Of a stretch of DNA of 53,156 nt, positions 29,974 through 41,515 are shown piece after piece. The translations under genes were made by a program, and so were the position numbers. How positions within the stretch are numbered: position 1 is the first letter of the stretch; every line of letters begins with the position of its first letter. Source of the DNA: Cymbomonas tetramitiformis (Eukaryota; Chlorophyta; Pyramimonadophyceae; Pyramimonadales; Pyramimonadaceae); the NCBI GenBank assembly GCA_001247695.2, contig LGRX02034755.1, positions 1-53,156 on the forward strand, read 5' to 3'. The notes beneath the pieces are model-generated. The model did no database searches and was not told the origin of the DNA. It saw only the letters and a list, made by a program, of their open reading frames with translations.

Positions 29974-31925
29974 TTTAGAGCCTTGGGGACTCAATCTCGT
30001 TTGGGGTGGCCATGCTCCAATCTGCCAACATACCCTATCAGCCCTCAACGTTGGCGACCTCTACACAACTTTCATGACTACTTGCAATAGAAAATATGCT
30101 AGGGGGACCCTTACCTTCAATATGCCGTTGAGCTTGCTCGATTTGACTAACTATAGAGCCTTGGGGACTCAATCTCGTTTGGGGTGGCCATGCTCCAATC
30201 TGCCAACATACCCTATCAGCCCTCAACGTTTGCGACCTCTACACAACTTTCATGACTACTTGCAATAGAAAATGTGCTAGGTGGGACCCTTACCTTCAAT
30301 ATGCCGTTGAGCTTGCTCGATTCCGTTAACTATGGAGGTTGGAGTGCTCGTTCTCGCTCATTGGGGTTAATGCCGCATCTGCGAACATACCCTATCAGCC
30401 CTCAACGTTTGCGACCTCTACACAACTTTCATGACTACTTGCAATAGGAAATATGCTAGGTGGGACCCTTACCTTCAATATGCCGTTGAGATTGCTCGAT
30501 TCCGTTAACTATGGAGGTTGGGGTGCTCGTTCTCGCTCGTTGGGGTTAATGCCGCATCTGCGGACATACCCTATCAGCCCTCAACGTTTGCGACCTCTAC
30601 ACAACTTTCATGACTACTTGCAATAGAAAATATGCTAGGTGGGACCCTTACCTTCAATATGCCGTTGAGCTTGCTCGATTCCGTTAACTATGGAGGTTGG
30701 AGTGCTCGTTCTCGCTCATTGGGGTTAATGCCGCATCTGCGAACATACCCTATCAGCCCTCAACGTTTGCGACCTCTACACAACTTTCATGACTACTTGC
30801 AATAGAAAATATGCTAGGTGGGACCCTTACCTTCAATATGCCGTTGAGATTGCTCGATTCCGTTAACTATGGAGGTTGGGTGCTCGTTCTCGCTCGTTGG
30901 GGTTAATGCCGCATCTGCGGACATACCCTATCAGCCCTCAACGTTTGCGACCTCTACACAACTTTCATGACTACTTGCAATAGAAAATATGCTAGGTGGG
31001 ACCCTTACCTTCAATATGCCGTTGAGATTGCTCGATTCCGTTAACTATGGAGGTTGGAGTGCTCGTTCTCGCTCATTGGGGTTAATGCCGCATCTGCGGA
31101 CATACCCTATCAGCCCTCTACGTTTGGACCCTCTACACAACTTTCATGACTACTTGCAATAGAAAATATGCTAGGTGGGACCCTTACCTTCAATATGCCG
31201 TTGAGATTGCTCGATTCCGTTAACTATGGAGGTTGGAGTGCTCGTTCTCGCTCATTGGGGTTAATGCCGCATCTGCGACATACAAGAATCGCCCATTTAA
31301 GAAAACAGGGATTTTGGGCCAGCCAGCCGTACTCATCGAGTTGGGTACCCCCCGCAAGCGTCAGCGTCATAAGAGAACTCGAAGAATAGTAAGCCATTTT
31401 CTTTAATTAGCCAGCTATTTTCTTAAATTTTCATTGATAAACGCTTAAAACGGCCATAATTTCAGGAAAATTGCTCATGGGCGCCAAGCACAAAGGTTGC
31501 TTATTTCGGGAATTTTCTTAGCCGAAAAAGCCAGCCAGCCGTACTTCATCGAGTTGGGTACGCCCCCCGAACGCGGCCGCTTTCTTAACGTCGGGTTTTC
31601 TTAAAAGTGAGTGATTACTGTACCCTATCAGCCCTCTACGTTTGCGGGACCCTCTACACAACTTTCATGACTACTTGCAATAGGAAATATGTTAGGTGGG
31701 ACCCTTACCTTCAATATGCCGTTGAGATTGCTCGATTCCGTTAACTATGGAGGTTGGGGTGCTCGTTCTCGCTCATGCTAGCATAAGTCGCATCTGCGAA
31801 CAACCCTATCAGCCCTCAACGTTTGCGAACTGCACACGAGTTACATGACTACTTGAGAGAGAAAATATGTCAGATAAGACCCTTACCTTCAATATGCCGT
31901 TGAGATTGCTCGATTCCGTTAACTC
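29974..31925. repeat. 179-bp satellite, about 7 full copies plus degenerate copies
   Basis: The marker gggacccttaccttcaatat recurs at about 30104, 30283, 30462, 30641, 30819, 30998 and 31177. Two alternating variants (cattgggg/cgttgggg and agcttgc/agattgc) suggest a higher-order dimer of about 358 bp. A MITE interrupts it at 31283-31620 and decayed copies continue to about 31925. Confidence 0.95.
31283..31620. mobile_element. Tc1/mariner-type MITE in the satellite
   Basis: A 338-bp insertion flanked by TA (31281-31282 and 31621-31622), interrupting the satellite phrase cata|ccctatcag. The termini are caagaatcgcccatttaaga and, complemented, cagtaatcactcacttttaa, both continuing into gaaaac. 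TA duplication and a CA-start fit the Tc1/mariner group. It contains an internal direct repeat (ccagccagccgtact). Confidence 0.82.
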
Positions 31926-33149
31926 TACACCGTTTAATCAATCATCTTGTCCACGGTTAGCTTGCGCAAATCTGAGAAAGTACCCTATCCGTCATGCCTA
32001 TTAAAGGGCCCTAGAGGCCTCCCGTTCGCAAGCGAGCAAGAAGAAATAGTACTTAGACAGCATAACTTCAATATTCCGTCGAGCTTTCTTCAATTCATTA
32101 ACTACACAACTTGCAATAAAGTATCTCATCAGCCCTTGAGGCTGTTTTCCGTGAACCTGTTCCGTGGAAAAGAGATAGCGAAAACGGGCATTTTAGCGCT
32201 TCTGCCAAGTAATGCCAGATTTTCTCCGAGCCTCTTCGATCAACTGTAACGTCGACCCTCGCGTGTCGCAGGCCGCGCAGCGGCCGCGCTCGGAGAAACT
32301 CTGGGAACAAGAGTAGCATTACATCGGTTGTTGCAGCGAGGAAAACAAAAAAAAAACCAATCAAGCTAAAATCCCACAACCGTTCGTGTATATTGCAAAG
32401 AAAGTGGGCGATATATCAATAAATTGACGATGCGCAAATGGTCTTTATTTATGGGCTATTTATTCGTTGTCCAAAGCGTTATATATTTTTTAAACGTACA
32501 AGTCGTTAAGGTCCAGGTTTGAGCATCATTCTTCAAGAATGATGTTCAACTTCATCCGTTGGAGGCTTCCGCAAGTGTATTTTTTTTTAGGAAATCGGTC
32601 ATCACGGACGATTAACAGCTGAGATGTTGAATGAAAAAAGTGAAATAGTCATATGAATAGTAAAATAATATGCGGCTTGCGCAGTCCGCGTCTGCGTAAC
32701 GTAAATGAACATCGGTCCGCACATTCTTTAGCTCGCGATGGGCTAGAATGTACGCTCCCCCTGCTACGCTACTACTATAGTTACTCCCATTGGCGAGGGT
32801 GCCATTTGAACGCGCAAAATGGCGCGCCGCGCGTTCTCTTGGCGCGAATCGCAGACTACGACGGCGGAGAGTCGCGAGGACATGCCGCGCCGGCGCCTGG
32901 CGATGACGTGAGCCGAAATTTGTAAATGCAGAGTTTCGGACACCACGCCCGTTGTCGCGCACAATGTGCTCACGCATGTCAACTTCTTTGCGCACCACGA
33001 TAACTCATAAGAATGTTTCAAACCGTTTCTTATCGCACTTCCATATAGCACTTTCGTTGACAACGCGTCCATATCATGTGTCTCGACGAAACTTAAAATG
33101 CGTATACTTTAAATGTTAAAGGTAGCACCCGGGCACACTACCTACTGAA
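31926..33149. other. No supported gene
   Basis: Unique AT-rich sequence with short open frames on both strands and no motif. A small perfect inverted repeat cattcttcaagaatg occurs near 32528. Confidence 0.5.
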
Positions 33150-33355
33150 GCGCACATCAACAATAAGCGCAGAATATGTCCACCGCAGGACTCTTGTGAA
33201 CATAATTATCTGCCAAGTTTCATGAGTTGTCCCTAACGGGAACGCCCAGCTTGCAAGCTAATCTTGGGTTTGGGTGCAGTTTAACGCTGCTTGATGAAAC
33301 CCAAACCCAAAACGCTTGAAGTCAAGATGCGACCGTTTTGAGCATACTGAACGGC
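33150..33355. repeat. ~190-bp tandem repeat unit, left of hAT-2
   Basis: Contains agaatatgtccac, cttgtgaacata, ccctaacgggaacgccca and gaagtcaagatgcgaccgtt, all repeated at 40403-40795 on the far side of hAT-2. The array was therefore split by the insertion. Confidence 0.85.
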
Positions 33356-33805
33356 AAGGCGTGGTATCGATATTTCGATACATCGATATATCGAAATATT
33401 GATATCGATTGATATTGATTTTGGTGCATATCGAAATATTGAATATTGATCGATTGGACGGGCGAAAATATCGTTATTGATCAATATCATGAATGGAAAT
33501 ATCGATATTGATCAATCCTAAGACGGCAAATATTGATATTGATCAATATGACGGCGAGAAATCGCCATATCGATATATTGATATATTGAACGGGAGCGTT
33601 GACAGGGTGGCAAATTTTTGCTTCGATCCCGAGATAGCTGGTTTGCTGCCTATTATTGGTCATTTATCCACCCCCAACCCCCATCGATTCTGCGATCGCC
33701 GTTTCGCTTCCCATGACTGGTCCTTACCTCTTATGGTCTCGTAGGATACGCATATTCAATCTTTTTAATGGGCCTCGTGACCAACACCTAATCCTCATAC
33801 CCATC

Positions 33806-34114
33806 ATGGGCAAACGCGGTCGTGCCAAGCGCCCATTACGGGGCGCAGAAGATGTACTGCTTTGCCAGGGGAAGGGTCCAGTGAAACGAACGCAACTGCA
33901 TGCGTTTGACCCTCACGGCAGCGACGATATAGAATATATTGTAGAGGAGATTTTGGCAGAGCGTTCAAAGTATGGCGAGCCGCAATTTCTAATAAAATGG
34001 GAGGATCTTGGCCCCAACTCGGACACTTGGGAGCCGCTCGCCAATTTACCAGGTCACGAAGCCGTCATCGAGGCTTTTCGACAAGAGTTCAAACGCAAGC
34101 ACACTACATTCTGA
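33806..34114 (+). CDS. Small chromodomain protein (102 aa)
   Basis: Start atgggcaaacgcggtcgtgc, chosen because the basic N-terminus MGKRGRAKRPLRG precedes the domain. The chromodomain spans about residues 45-95: EYIVEEILAERSKYGEPQFL, IKWEDLGPNSDTWEPLANL, then EAVIEAF. The aromatic cage positions Y, W and W are present, as in methyl-lysine readers of the HP1/chromovirus type. It ends soon after with basic residues. It lies inside hAT-2 and could be a cargo or accessory protein of the element, or the tail of an old chromovirus integrase. I favour accessory because it has its own start and stop. Confidence 0.8.
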   Translation: MGKRGRAKRPLRGAEDVLLCQGKGPVKRTQLHAFDPHGSDDIEYIVEEILAERSKYGEPQFLIKWEDLGPNSDTWEPLANLPGHEAVIEAFRQEFKRKHTTF

Positions 34115-35111
34115 ACGGGGGTCAAAAAGGCCGTTAAATAATTTTGTAACCGACATATCCCATACCGTACGATTCATTTATTATTCCCTTGGCATGTACG
34201 GTACACATTTTTTATTCTTGACACGAGTGAAAATGCTTTGTAGATTTGATTTTCCTCCGACAAATTAAACATCGCAGACGAGAATAAAATATGACTCTTC
34301 GTTTCCAACGATGAATAAATTTAATGAAGTTTCATAAGTCCATACTGAATCTGATTTTCATCATGCAAGCGTGCACACGCTCAGTACCACAGAGTGTCCG
34401 TCACGGTTCACGTCGCAAGTTTCACAACTCTTTACGCTAGCAATCACGCTATGTAAATCTATGCAGACAGTTCATATATTATGATGTGCAAGTAATCTTT
34501 ATTATCGTGTTGTGTGATGAATAAATATTTACTTAGTCTCAGATGGCTTGCAACAACCGCCACGGTAAGATGAAACATACTAATGCACAGCTAGCATAAG
34601 CGGGAGGTGCTAGACTGGAAAATAACAAACCTTGGATGGTGGATTACTTATTACAAAATCTCTACAAATCATCATGCAACGAAGAAAGTCGCAGGTGCAC
34701 ACAGTACCGTATGCGCAGTACAATCTGGCACCGGTACCGTATGCAGCGTGGATGCAGGTGTACACAGGGCCGTATGCACGTGCATTCTAAACCGAAACCT
34801 GTTCGTCACACCGAGCCAAGCGCCAAGCGATCGGTATCTTCACTTTTCAGACGGAATATTTGTGACGACGTGTCGAGATCTGAAATTTGTATATCCAATC
34901 CGCATCAACTTCGGAGACGATTCATTCTTCTCATGGATGGTGTTCATGTCATCGCTACCAATCGGAGGCTATAAAAATTTTCGCCGCTCAGTTCCGCCCT
35001 ATAATCCACCGTCGGAAAATAAATATCCAACGACAGATTTCGTCGCGATCAATTTCGCCGCTCAGTTCCGCCCTTATTTAACGGCCTTTTTGACCCCCGT
35101 TCAGAATGTAG
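34115..35111. other. Internal hAT-2 sequence with an inverted copy of the chromodomain 3' end
   Basis: No supported gene. The ~38 bp spanning the chromodomain stop (ctacattctgaacgggggtc and following, to about 34140) recurs inverted at about 35075-35112. That leaves a large hairpin with a loop of about 0.93 kb. Two near-identical ttcgccgctcagttccgccc stretches also occur at about 34979 and 35055. Confidence 0.6.
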
Positions 35112-35287
35112 TGAGGATGAGATCGCGAAGCAAGCTTCAACAAGGAAAGCGGCCATTTATGACGCTGACAATTCTCAGTACTCAGGTATATTTTCTCACT
35201 CCTTCGTTCGTTTTTTAGTCTTTTAATACTCGAATGCTTTTGATACTCGTTCCCCAGATCACGAGCAAGTTTCACATCGATGTTCCA

Positions 35288-37818
35288 TGGCTACTGCCCG
35301 GAGCTTCAGTACTGTTACAAGTACCGTAGTAAAATAGACGTAGCCGGCATTAAACTTGGTCATATAGGTCAAACCACATCTCAGAAAATTCATTTATGAC
35401 CCTTTTGAATTTCTGAAAACGTGTATACATGCCACCATCAAGTTTAAGGTGGTGTATTTTGAGCGCGCTTTCGATGGGTAAAATGCCTGAAAATAATTTA
35501 TTTTGCTCAGTACTGTTACAAGTACTGGACACTATAACCCTTGAGAGACCCTCATGCGAGGCCTTGGAGGTCAAACCAACCATCATGTTTCGATATTGGA
35601 AGGTATTGAAGATATCTAGCGAGTCACTTGCGTGATTGATATGAATTTGGGCCCGCGCGGTGATGGAATATGACCCACACCCGCCAGAAATCCGAAATTC
35701 GCTTTTTTCAAGGACGAAAATTATTGAATTGGCTCCGCGCGAACGTGTGACATAAGAACATAAGTCACAGTATGGCGGTCGTGAAGGCTTCTAAAATTCG
35801 ATATACATGTATAGATGACAAATTTACTTGCTCATGGCCTTTCCATATGCATAGCATGCATTAAATGCGTCATTCCTATCGCCAAGCGTGGTTGTTGGCG
35901 GCCCCTCAAACATATCATTTTCCGCACACCCAAACCCAAACCCTAAACAGCCATAACTTCCTCAATACTTGGAACTGTGTGACCTATAAAGTGTTATGTG
36001 ACATTTGTGTACATTATGCACGATAGGAATGTAAAAAATATGTATGTGTATGGCTGTAACACCCAAATTTTGAGCCAGGACTGATTTCAGCTCCCCTGTA
36101 GTGCCCCCTCCCATGCTAAATTCCCCGAAAATTATTTCCCCCTACATTATGCCACAAAATTAGTTTCTCGTAGTCCAAAATATTATTTTGAATCATGTTT
36201 GGGCGATGTACGGCGCTTGGGTACCCGTTGGGATGATTACGAGCATGCTACTTGTGTATGCGTACCGGTACTCTGTCTACCGGGCCCTAGCACCTCGTCC
36301 CCACCACTCAATCATGCACCTCCATTATCAACCATGCCCAAATCAGTACGTCTCGTAGTCCGAATTATCATATCAAATCATGCCCGTGCGATATATGGCG
36401 CTAGGGCGCCCGTTGGGGCGATTCCTAGCATGCTACTTGCGTACGCGTACACCTGTGCTGACAGCGAGGTCTTAGCGCATGACCGACACTCAGCCATGCA
36501 TCCCCGACAACCTATAGGCCCAGTTTAATGCTGGTTATAGTCCAAAATATTATTTTGAATCATGTTTGGGCGATGTACGGCGCTTGGGTACCCGTTGGGA
36601 TGATTACGAGCATGCTACTTGTGTATGCGTACTGGTACTCTGTCTACCGGGCCCTGGCACCTCGTCCCCACCACTCAATCATGCACCTCCATTATCAACC
36701 ATGCCCAAATCAGTACGTCTCGTAGTCCGAATTATCATATCAAATCATGACCGTGCGATATATGGCGCTAGGGCGCCCGTTGGGGCGATTCCTAGCATGC
36801 TACTTGCGTACGCGTACACCTGTGCTGACAGCGAGGTCTTAGCGCATGACCGACACTCAGCCATGCATCCCCGACAACCTATAGGCCCAGTTTAATGCTG
36901 GTTATAGTCCAAAATATTATTTTGAATCATGTTTGGGCGATGTACGGCGCTTGGGTACCCGTTGGGATGATTACGAGCATGCTACTTGTGTATGCGTACT
37001 GGTACTCTGTCTACCGGGCCCTAGCACCTCGTCCCCACCACTCAATCATGCACCTCCATTATCAACCATGCCCAAATCAGTACGTCTCGTAGTCCGAATT
37101 ATCATATCAAATCATGCCCGTGCGATATATGGCGCTAGGGCGCCCGTTGGGGCGATTCCTAGCATGCTACTTGCGTACGCGTACACCTGTGCTGACAGCG
37201 AGGTCTTAGCGCATGACCGACACTCAGCCATGCATCCCCGACAACCTATAGGCCCAGTTTAATGCTGGTTATAGTCCAAAATATTATTTTGAATCATGTT
37301 TGGGCGATGTACGGCGCTTGGGTACCCGTTGGAATGAACATTTGCATGCTACTTGAATCACGTTGGATCGCTTGGAATATAATAGGTTTTCACATGGAAG
37401 GTGGAAGTTTACAACAATATATACAATTGGTATCATGATACCAAATTGTTTTCATGATATGTGAGTGATTAGATATGATGTCTGCCTTCAATTTGAATGC
37501 TTTCCCACTTGATTCGGCGGTGTGGTGTGCCTGAAAAAAATTATTGAAAGAGGCATGTCATTTTCGACATATTTGTCAAGCAGGTAATCCGGAAAATCAC
37601 TGCCCATTGTGTTATATACGTCCAGTGAGAAGCCTCCAAGTGGAATATCGACCAATGGAGCATATGGCAAATTAGTTTAGGTCATAAATGTGCCAAGATA
37701 TGGATGGTAGCCCAACCGAACCAACGGAGATGCCTGAAAAAATTCGCGGGGATTCAGTACTTGTAATAGTACTGAACACGATTTCAGTACTATTACAAGT
37801 ACTGCCGGGCAGTAGCCA
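35288..37818. mobile_element. TGGCTACT-family DNA element A (2.53 kb) nested in hAT-2
   Basis: Inverted termini tggctactgcccgg and ccgggcagtagcca, flanked by a direct ttcca (35283-35287 and 37819-37823). Excising it with one ttcca leaves the hAT-2 frame open (gtt cca ggt tca). The palindrome-like cagtact...agtactg occurs at 35307-35326, 35508-35527, 37755-37774 and 37785-37804, near both ends. No transposase is seen. Most of the centre is a 367-bp satellite. The same terminal sequence occurs in element B at 43190. Confidence 0.85.
36173..37333. repeat. 367-bp satellite, about 3.2 copies, inside element A
   Basis: Units beginning tagtccaaaatattattttg at about 36173, 36537, 36904 and 37271. 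Copies are nearly identical (for example accggtactc versus actggtactc). Within each unit two related halves of about 180 bp are recognisable: tggcgctagggcgcccgttg versus cggcgcttgggtacccgttg. The 367-bp unit is therefore itself an ancient dimer. Apparent 109-codon frames are by-products. Confidence 0.95.
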
Positions 37819-40402
37819 TTCCAGGTTCAAGCGATGATTTTCAGGCCGCCAGCGAGAAACTGCGTTCGAAGTACTGGAAGCACTTCGAGGTCAAGATGGA
37901 GGGCACCAAAATCACCCACTATCGCTGCAAGCACTGTGCGTGGTTCGGATGGTGCTGCAAAGGAATATTGCGGGAATACTTCCAAGTTACGGGCGCATCT
38001 CGTCACCTGTCACAAGAATGTGGTGTTGACGATAGTGTGGACGAGCATGGGGACGCTTCTTCCAAGGACGCTAGGACGGCCATTGGAGTCTTGCAGCCAT
38101 TTTGTCCCAACCCTCCAATGATCAGCGTGAGCGAATCAACCGTCGCATCACTATGTGGCGTGTAAAAAAGGGGCGCCCTCTAACCTTGCCTGAGCGAGAT
38201 ATCGAGTTTCGAGCCATTTTCGACGAGATCTTCAAGGATGGGTATCGCCCTCCAACATATCAGCTGGTATTGGATCAGCTTAGTTCCCTCTCTGCCGAGG
38301 GCCAGATTCACGTCATGGCAGAGATCAAGACCTTACTAGCGGAAGGTTTTCTTTGCAGTGTAAGTGGGGACATATGGTCTGAAGGTGGCATAGCTATCTT
38401 TGGGGTTTTGGTGTATTACATTGACGTCGAATTCAACCTTAAAGAGAGATTGGTCAGCGCCATACCGTTTTCAGCCGTTCGTCACACTGGCTATGAGCTC
38501 GAGATTGCGACCAAGGTTGCCTGTGCTAAAATCGGGATAGGGGAATTCGACGAGGATGAGAAGGTGGACACCGTGGTTGGCTTTGTGCACTGCACCGTCT
38601 CTGACAACGGCTCCAACATCGTGAATGGCTGGAACTGTTTCGATGGTTTTGAGTGCGTAGTGCATGCCTTGGCTTTGATTGTGAAAGCATATCTGGAGCA
38701 AGAGCGTGTGAAAAAGGTTTTCGGCAAATTGCGTGGAATGACCGGACACTTTTCCCACTCGGTGATCGGTTCGAAGCTGCTGTATGATTGCCAACGGCGA
38801 CTTGGCTTAGTGGAGAGCAAACCGCCCCAGGACAACGATACGCGTTCTGGGTGGGGCGGGGCTTGCACTATGGCTGCGTGGTATGTTAAGAATAAGGTGC
38901 GTGAGATGTTCATGTATCATTTTGCATAACACGTTTGCTTATTGTCAGGTGCGGTTTGTGTGGTGCATATCATACCGTAGGACTTCATATTAAAACAATA
39001 GGTGGCCGCACCTTTTCGTTTGAAATCTGTTTGGGTGCAACTATATTTTTATTGTAGGCAGCGGTGAGACAATATGATATCGAGCACCCCATGAAAGCGG
39101 CAAAAGGGCAAATGCGGTTCCAAACGTCGATGGCAGCGTCTACAAGGACCATCAATTGGTGGGAGACGAATGGGACATCGTCTGTGAGAGCACTTGGGTG
39201 CTATCGTATGCATCTTCGGCCACAAAGCTACTTCAAGGAACGCACTACCCAACTATTAGTTTGATTCTGCCTATCATTCATCATTGGCAAGCTAGGTGCC
39301 ACCATGGCTGCAGGTGCGCAACTAAAACACGAAGGGAAGGCGGTACAGATCCAAAATGAGGCCGTTGTGAAGGCTCGTTCGAAGTTACATGGGGCAATTG
39401 TAACCAGGTTCTTCAATGACTTGATGCTCTGCAAACTAGAGGATTTTTGTGTCGCCACCATCTTGGACCCAAGATACAAGAGTTTTAAGTTCAAGGGAGC
39501 AACCTCTTGGAATAAAGGTGATTGTTGTTGATTTGTTTGCCACCCTGTGTTACAAACAGTAAGTAGACTTGCCATACGTATGCCCCCCCTTAAGTTGATT
39601 GTGCGCCTTGTTGCTATTTGGCAGGAGGCCTTAGTAAAGAGCATGCAAGCAGTGAGCTGGGCGCGGCATGCTTGGGAGAAGGATTGGCGGCCTATGCCTG
39701 TGCAAGAGCAAGAAGCGGTAGCTCTAGGCTAGCTAGGGAAAAGGCCAAAGGCAAAGGTGGTGTGGCTGTGGTGACAGTCGCATCTTTCCTTGCGGACTCT
39801 GATGATGAATGTGAGGAAGAAGCCACTGTGGTGGAAGTGTCTAGTGATGAGTTAGATAGATATTTGTTGTTGCCAGATGCGCCACCTGATACCCCCCCTG
39901 CTTGAATGGTGGAAAGGGCATGCAAAAGACTTTCCCAACTTAGCTAGAATGGCACGCCAGTTTCTTGCAGTGCCAGCCTTTTCAGCTGGGGTAGAGAGAG
40001 CATTTTCAAAAGTTAGTTTCATGCACTCAGACCTTATTAGGAAATCTCTGGATGAAGGTACCATTCAGCATTCATTGATGGCAGCTCTAAATATTGTGTA
40101 CATCAACATACTTTGTCTTGCTTACTTGCCTGTCCAGTAATTGGCATTGGCCAGTATCAATATATCAATATATCGATATATTTTGTGAATGGTTAACATA
40201 TTGCTATTGATTGATATTCACCCTTAGAATATTGATATTGATTGATATTCGACCTTGGAATATTGATATTGATTGATATACGGCTAGAATATATTGATAT
40301 TGATCGATACCCTGAGCCGATATATTGATATTGATCAATGTGATTTTTGAAATATCGAAAAAATATCAATACGCCAAAAACACTTCGATACCACGCCCTG
40401 CT

Positions 40403-40795
40403 GAACGGCAGGCCTTGGAACTAGCAGAATATGTCCACAGGACTCTTGTGAACATGTCGGTATGCCAAGTTTCGTGCGTTGTCCCTAACGGGAACGCCCA
40501 TCCTGCAAGCCAGCCTTGGGTTTGGGTACAATTTAACTTCATTGAAACCCAAACCCAAAATGCTTGAAGTCAAGATGCGACCGTTTTGAGCATACTGAAC
40601 GGCAGGCCTTGGAACTTGCAGAATATGTCCACAGGACTCTTGTGAACATATCTGCCAAGCTTCATGAGCTATCTCCAACGGGAACGCCCATCCTGCAAGC
40701 CAGCCTTGGGTTTGGGTACAATTTAACTTCATTGACACCCAAACCCAAATCGCTTGAAGTCAAGATGCGACCGTTTTGAGCATACTGAACGGCAG
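40403..40795. repeat. ~190-bp tandem repeat, right of hAT-2
   Basis: Two units starting gaacggcaggccttggaact at 40403 and 40597, with a third start at 40787. They contain the nested inverted pair cttgggtttgggt...acccaaacccaaa. They are homologous to 33150-33355. Confidence 0.92.
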
Positions 40796-41515
40796 GCCTT
40801 ACTAGAAATGACTAAACTGCACTTAGGGAAGGGCAGGTAGGCACACGGAAAGCCGGTTTGGACAAAGCTCAAGATGATTATTCAGATAGAATAATATAGC
40901 GGTGAGTGGCTTGCGTGCTGTGAGACACGGTGGCACGAGTGTGATATAGATGTTTAAAGTGAATCTTAGTGCAAATCCGATTATTACTATATATTTTGGC
41001 TACTTGTCGATATTTTTGACAATCGTGGGCCACTCTTAGTGTGTTTTCGGCCATAAAACATGATTTTTTCATGCGTGTTTCGTTTTAACCGTTGGTTCTG
41101 TCCCAAATGACACCTAAAGATGCCCAAACCAACATAAAAACATCCACTCTCACTTTACTCTCACTCTCATCTTTTACTCTCATTTTTGTGAATATTCCGT
41201 TTCAAGCACAGCTGGGGGGGAGCCTGCCACGAGAGATGCACAGCTAAAACAAGTCACAATCAATAAACGCGTGCCCCACGAAAGAGAAATTCCCGGAACG
41301 TAGCTTGGGGAGCCTGTCACCAGAAGAGAAGAAGCCCAGTCGCAACTAATAACCGCCATAGTAAGTCGCATAAGAGATAACTAATCGCTGCCAATAAAAC
41401 ACTCCACACTGACAGACTCATAATCAAACCAATGAAACATCGTCGCGGTCAGCGGCGTCCACGGAATACAATCAAACCATAAAAGCACGAGGCGCCACGT
41501 ACCCAGCATGGCCGT
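40796..41515. other. Non-coding lead to the gag-like gene
   Basis: No gene seen. It includes CT-rich tracts (ctctcactttactctcactc, about 41148) and a repeated phrase ggggagcctg(t/c)cac (about 41218 and 41309). It could hold the leader of the retrotransposon-like gene, but I did not find a matching LTR pair or primer-binding site. Confidence 0.4.

Larger units (their letters stand above)
35258..40140 (+). pseudogene. hAT-2 transposase (BED, RICESLEEPER-like, hAT dimerisation), interrupted and frameshifted
   Basis: Segments: 35258-35287 joined to 37824 onward after removing a nested element; BED finger at about 37896-38020 (YRCKHCAWFGW...SKLRAHLVTCH); catalytic core 38102-38896 (PTYQLVLDQL, CSVSGDIWSEGGIAIFGVLV, HCTVSDNGSNIVNGWNCFDG, CVVHALALIVK); intron 38897-39057; then AVRQYDIEHPMKAAKG, EWDIVCES, LLQGTHYPTISLILPIIHHW, FCVATILDPRYKSFKF; intron about 39511-39624; and the C-terminal dimerisation region LLEWWKGHAKDFPNLARMAR, FSAGVERAFSKVSF. 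Reading frame changes occur inside the BED finger, at about 38095, about 39297 and in a C7 run near 39893-39900. It is decayed, or the assembly has indel errors. Confidence 0.85.
33356..40399 (+). mobile_element. hAT-2: hAT-superfamily DNA transposon, about 7.0 kb
   Basis: The left end aaggcgtggtatcga and complemented right end agggcgtggtatcga form inverted termini. The 8-bp tgaacggc is present on both sides (33348-33355 and 40402-40409, the right copy offset by 2 bp). The first and last ~250 bp are packed with gatat/atatc, cgatat and attgatcaatat motifs. These act as inverted and palindromic subterminal repeats, typical of hAT transposase-binding ends. Inside are a chromodomain gene, a frameshifted hAT transposase and a nested 2.5-kb element. 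Confidence 0.82.

Noticed and set aside
33360..33600. Simple AT microsatellite
   Set aside because: The gatat/atcgat motifs recur in inverted form at the hAT-2 right end, so they are subterminal repeats of the element.
36199..37262. Three repeated 109-codon frames
   Set aside because: They are the 367-bp satellite in translation and change frame between units.
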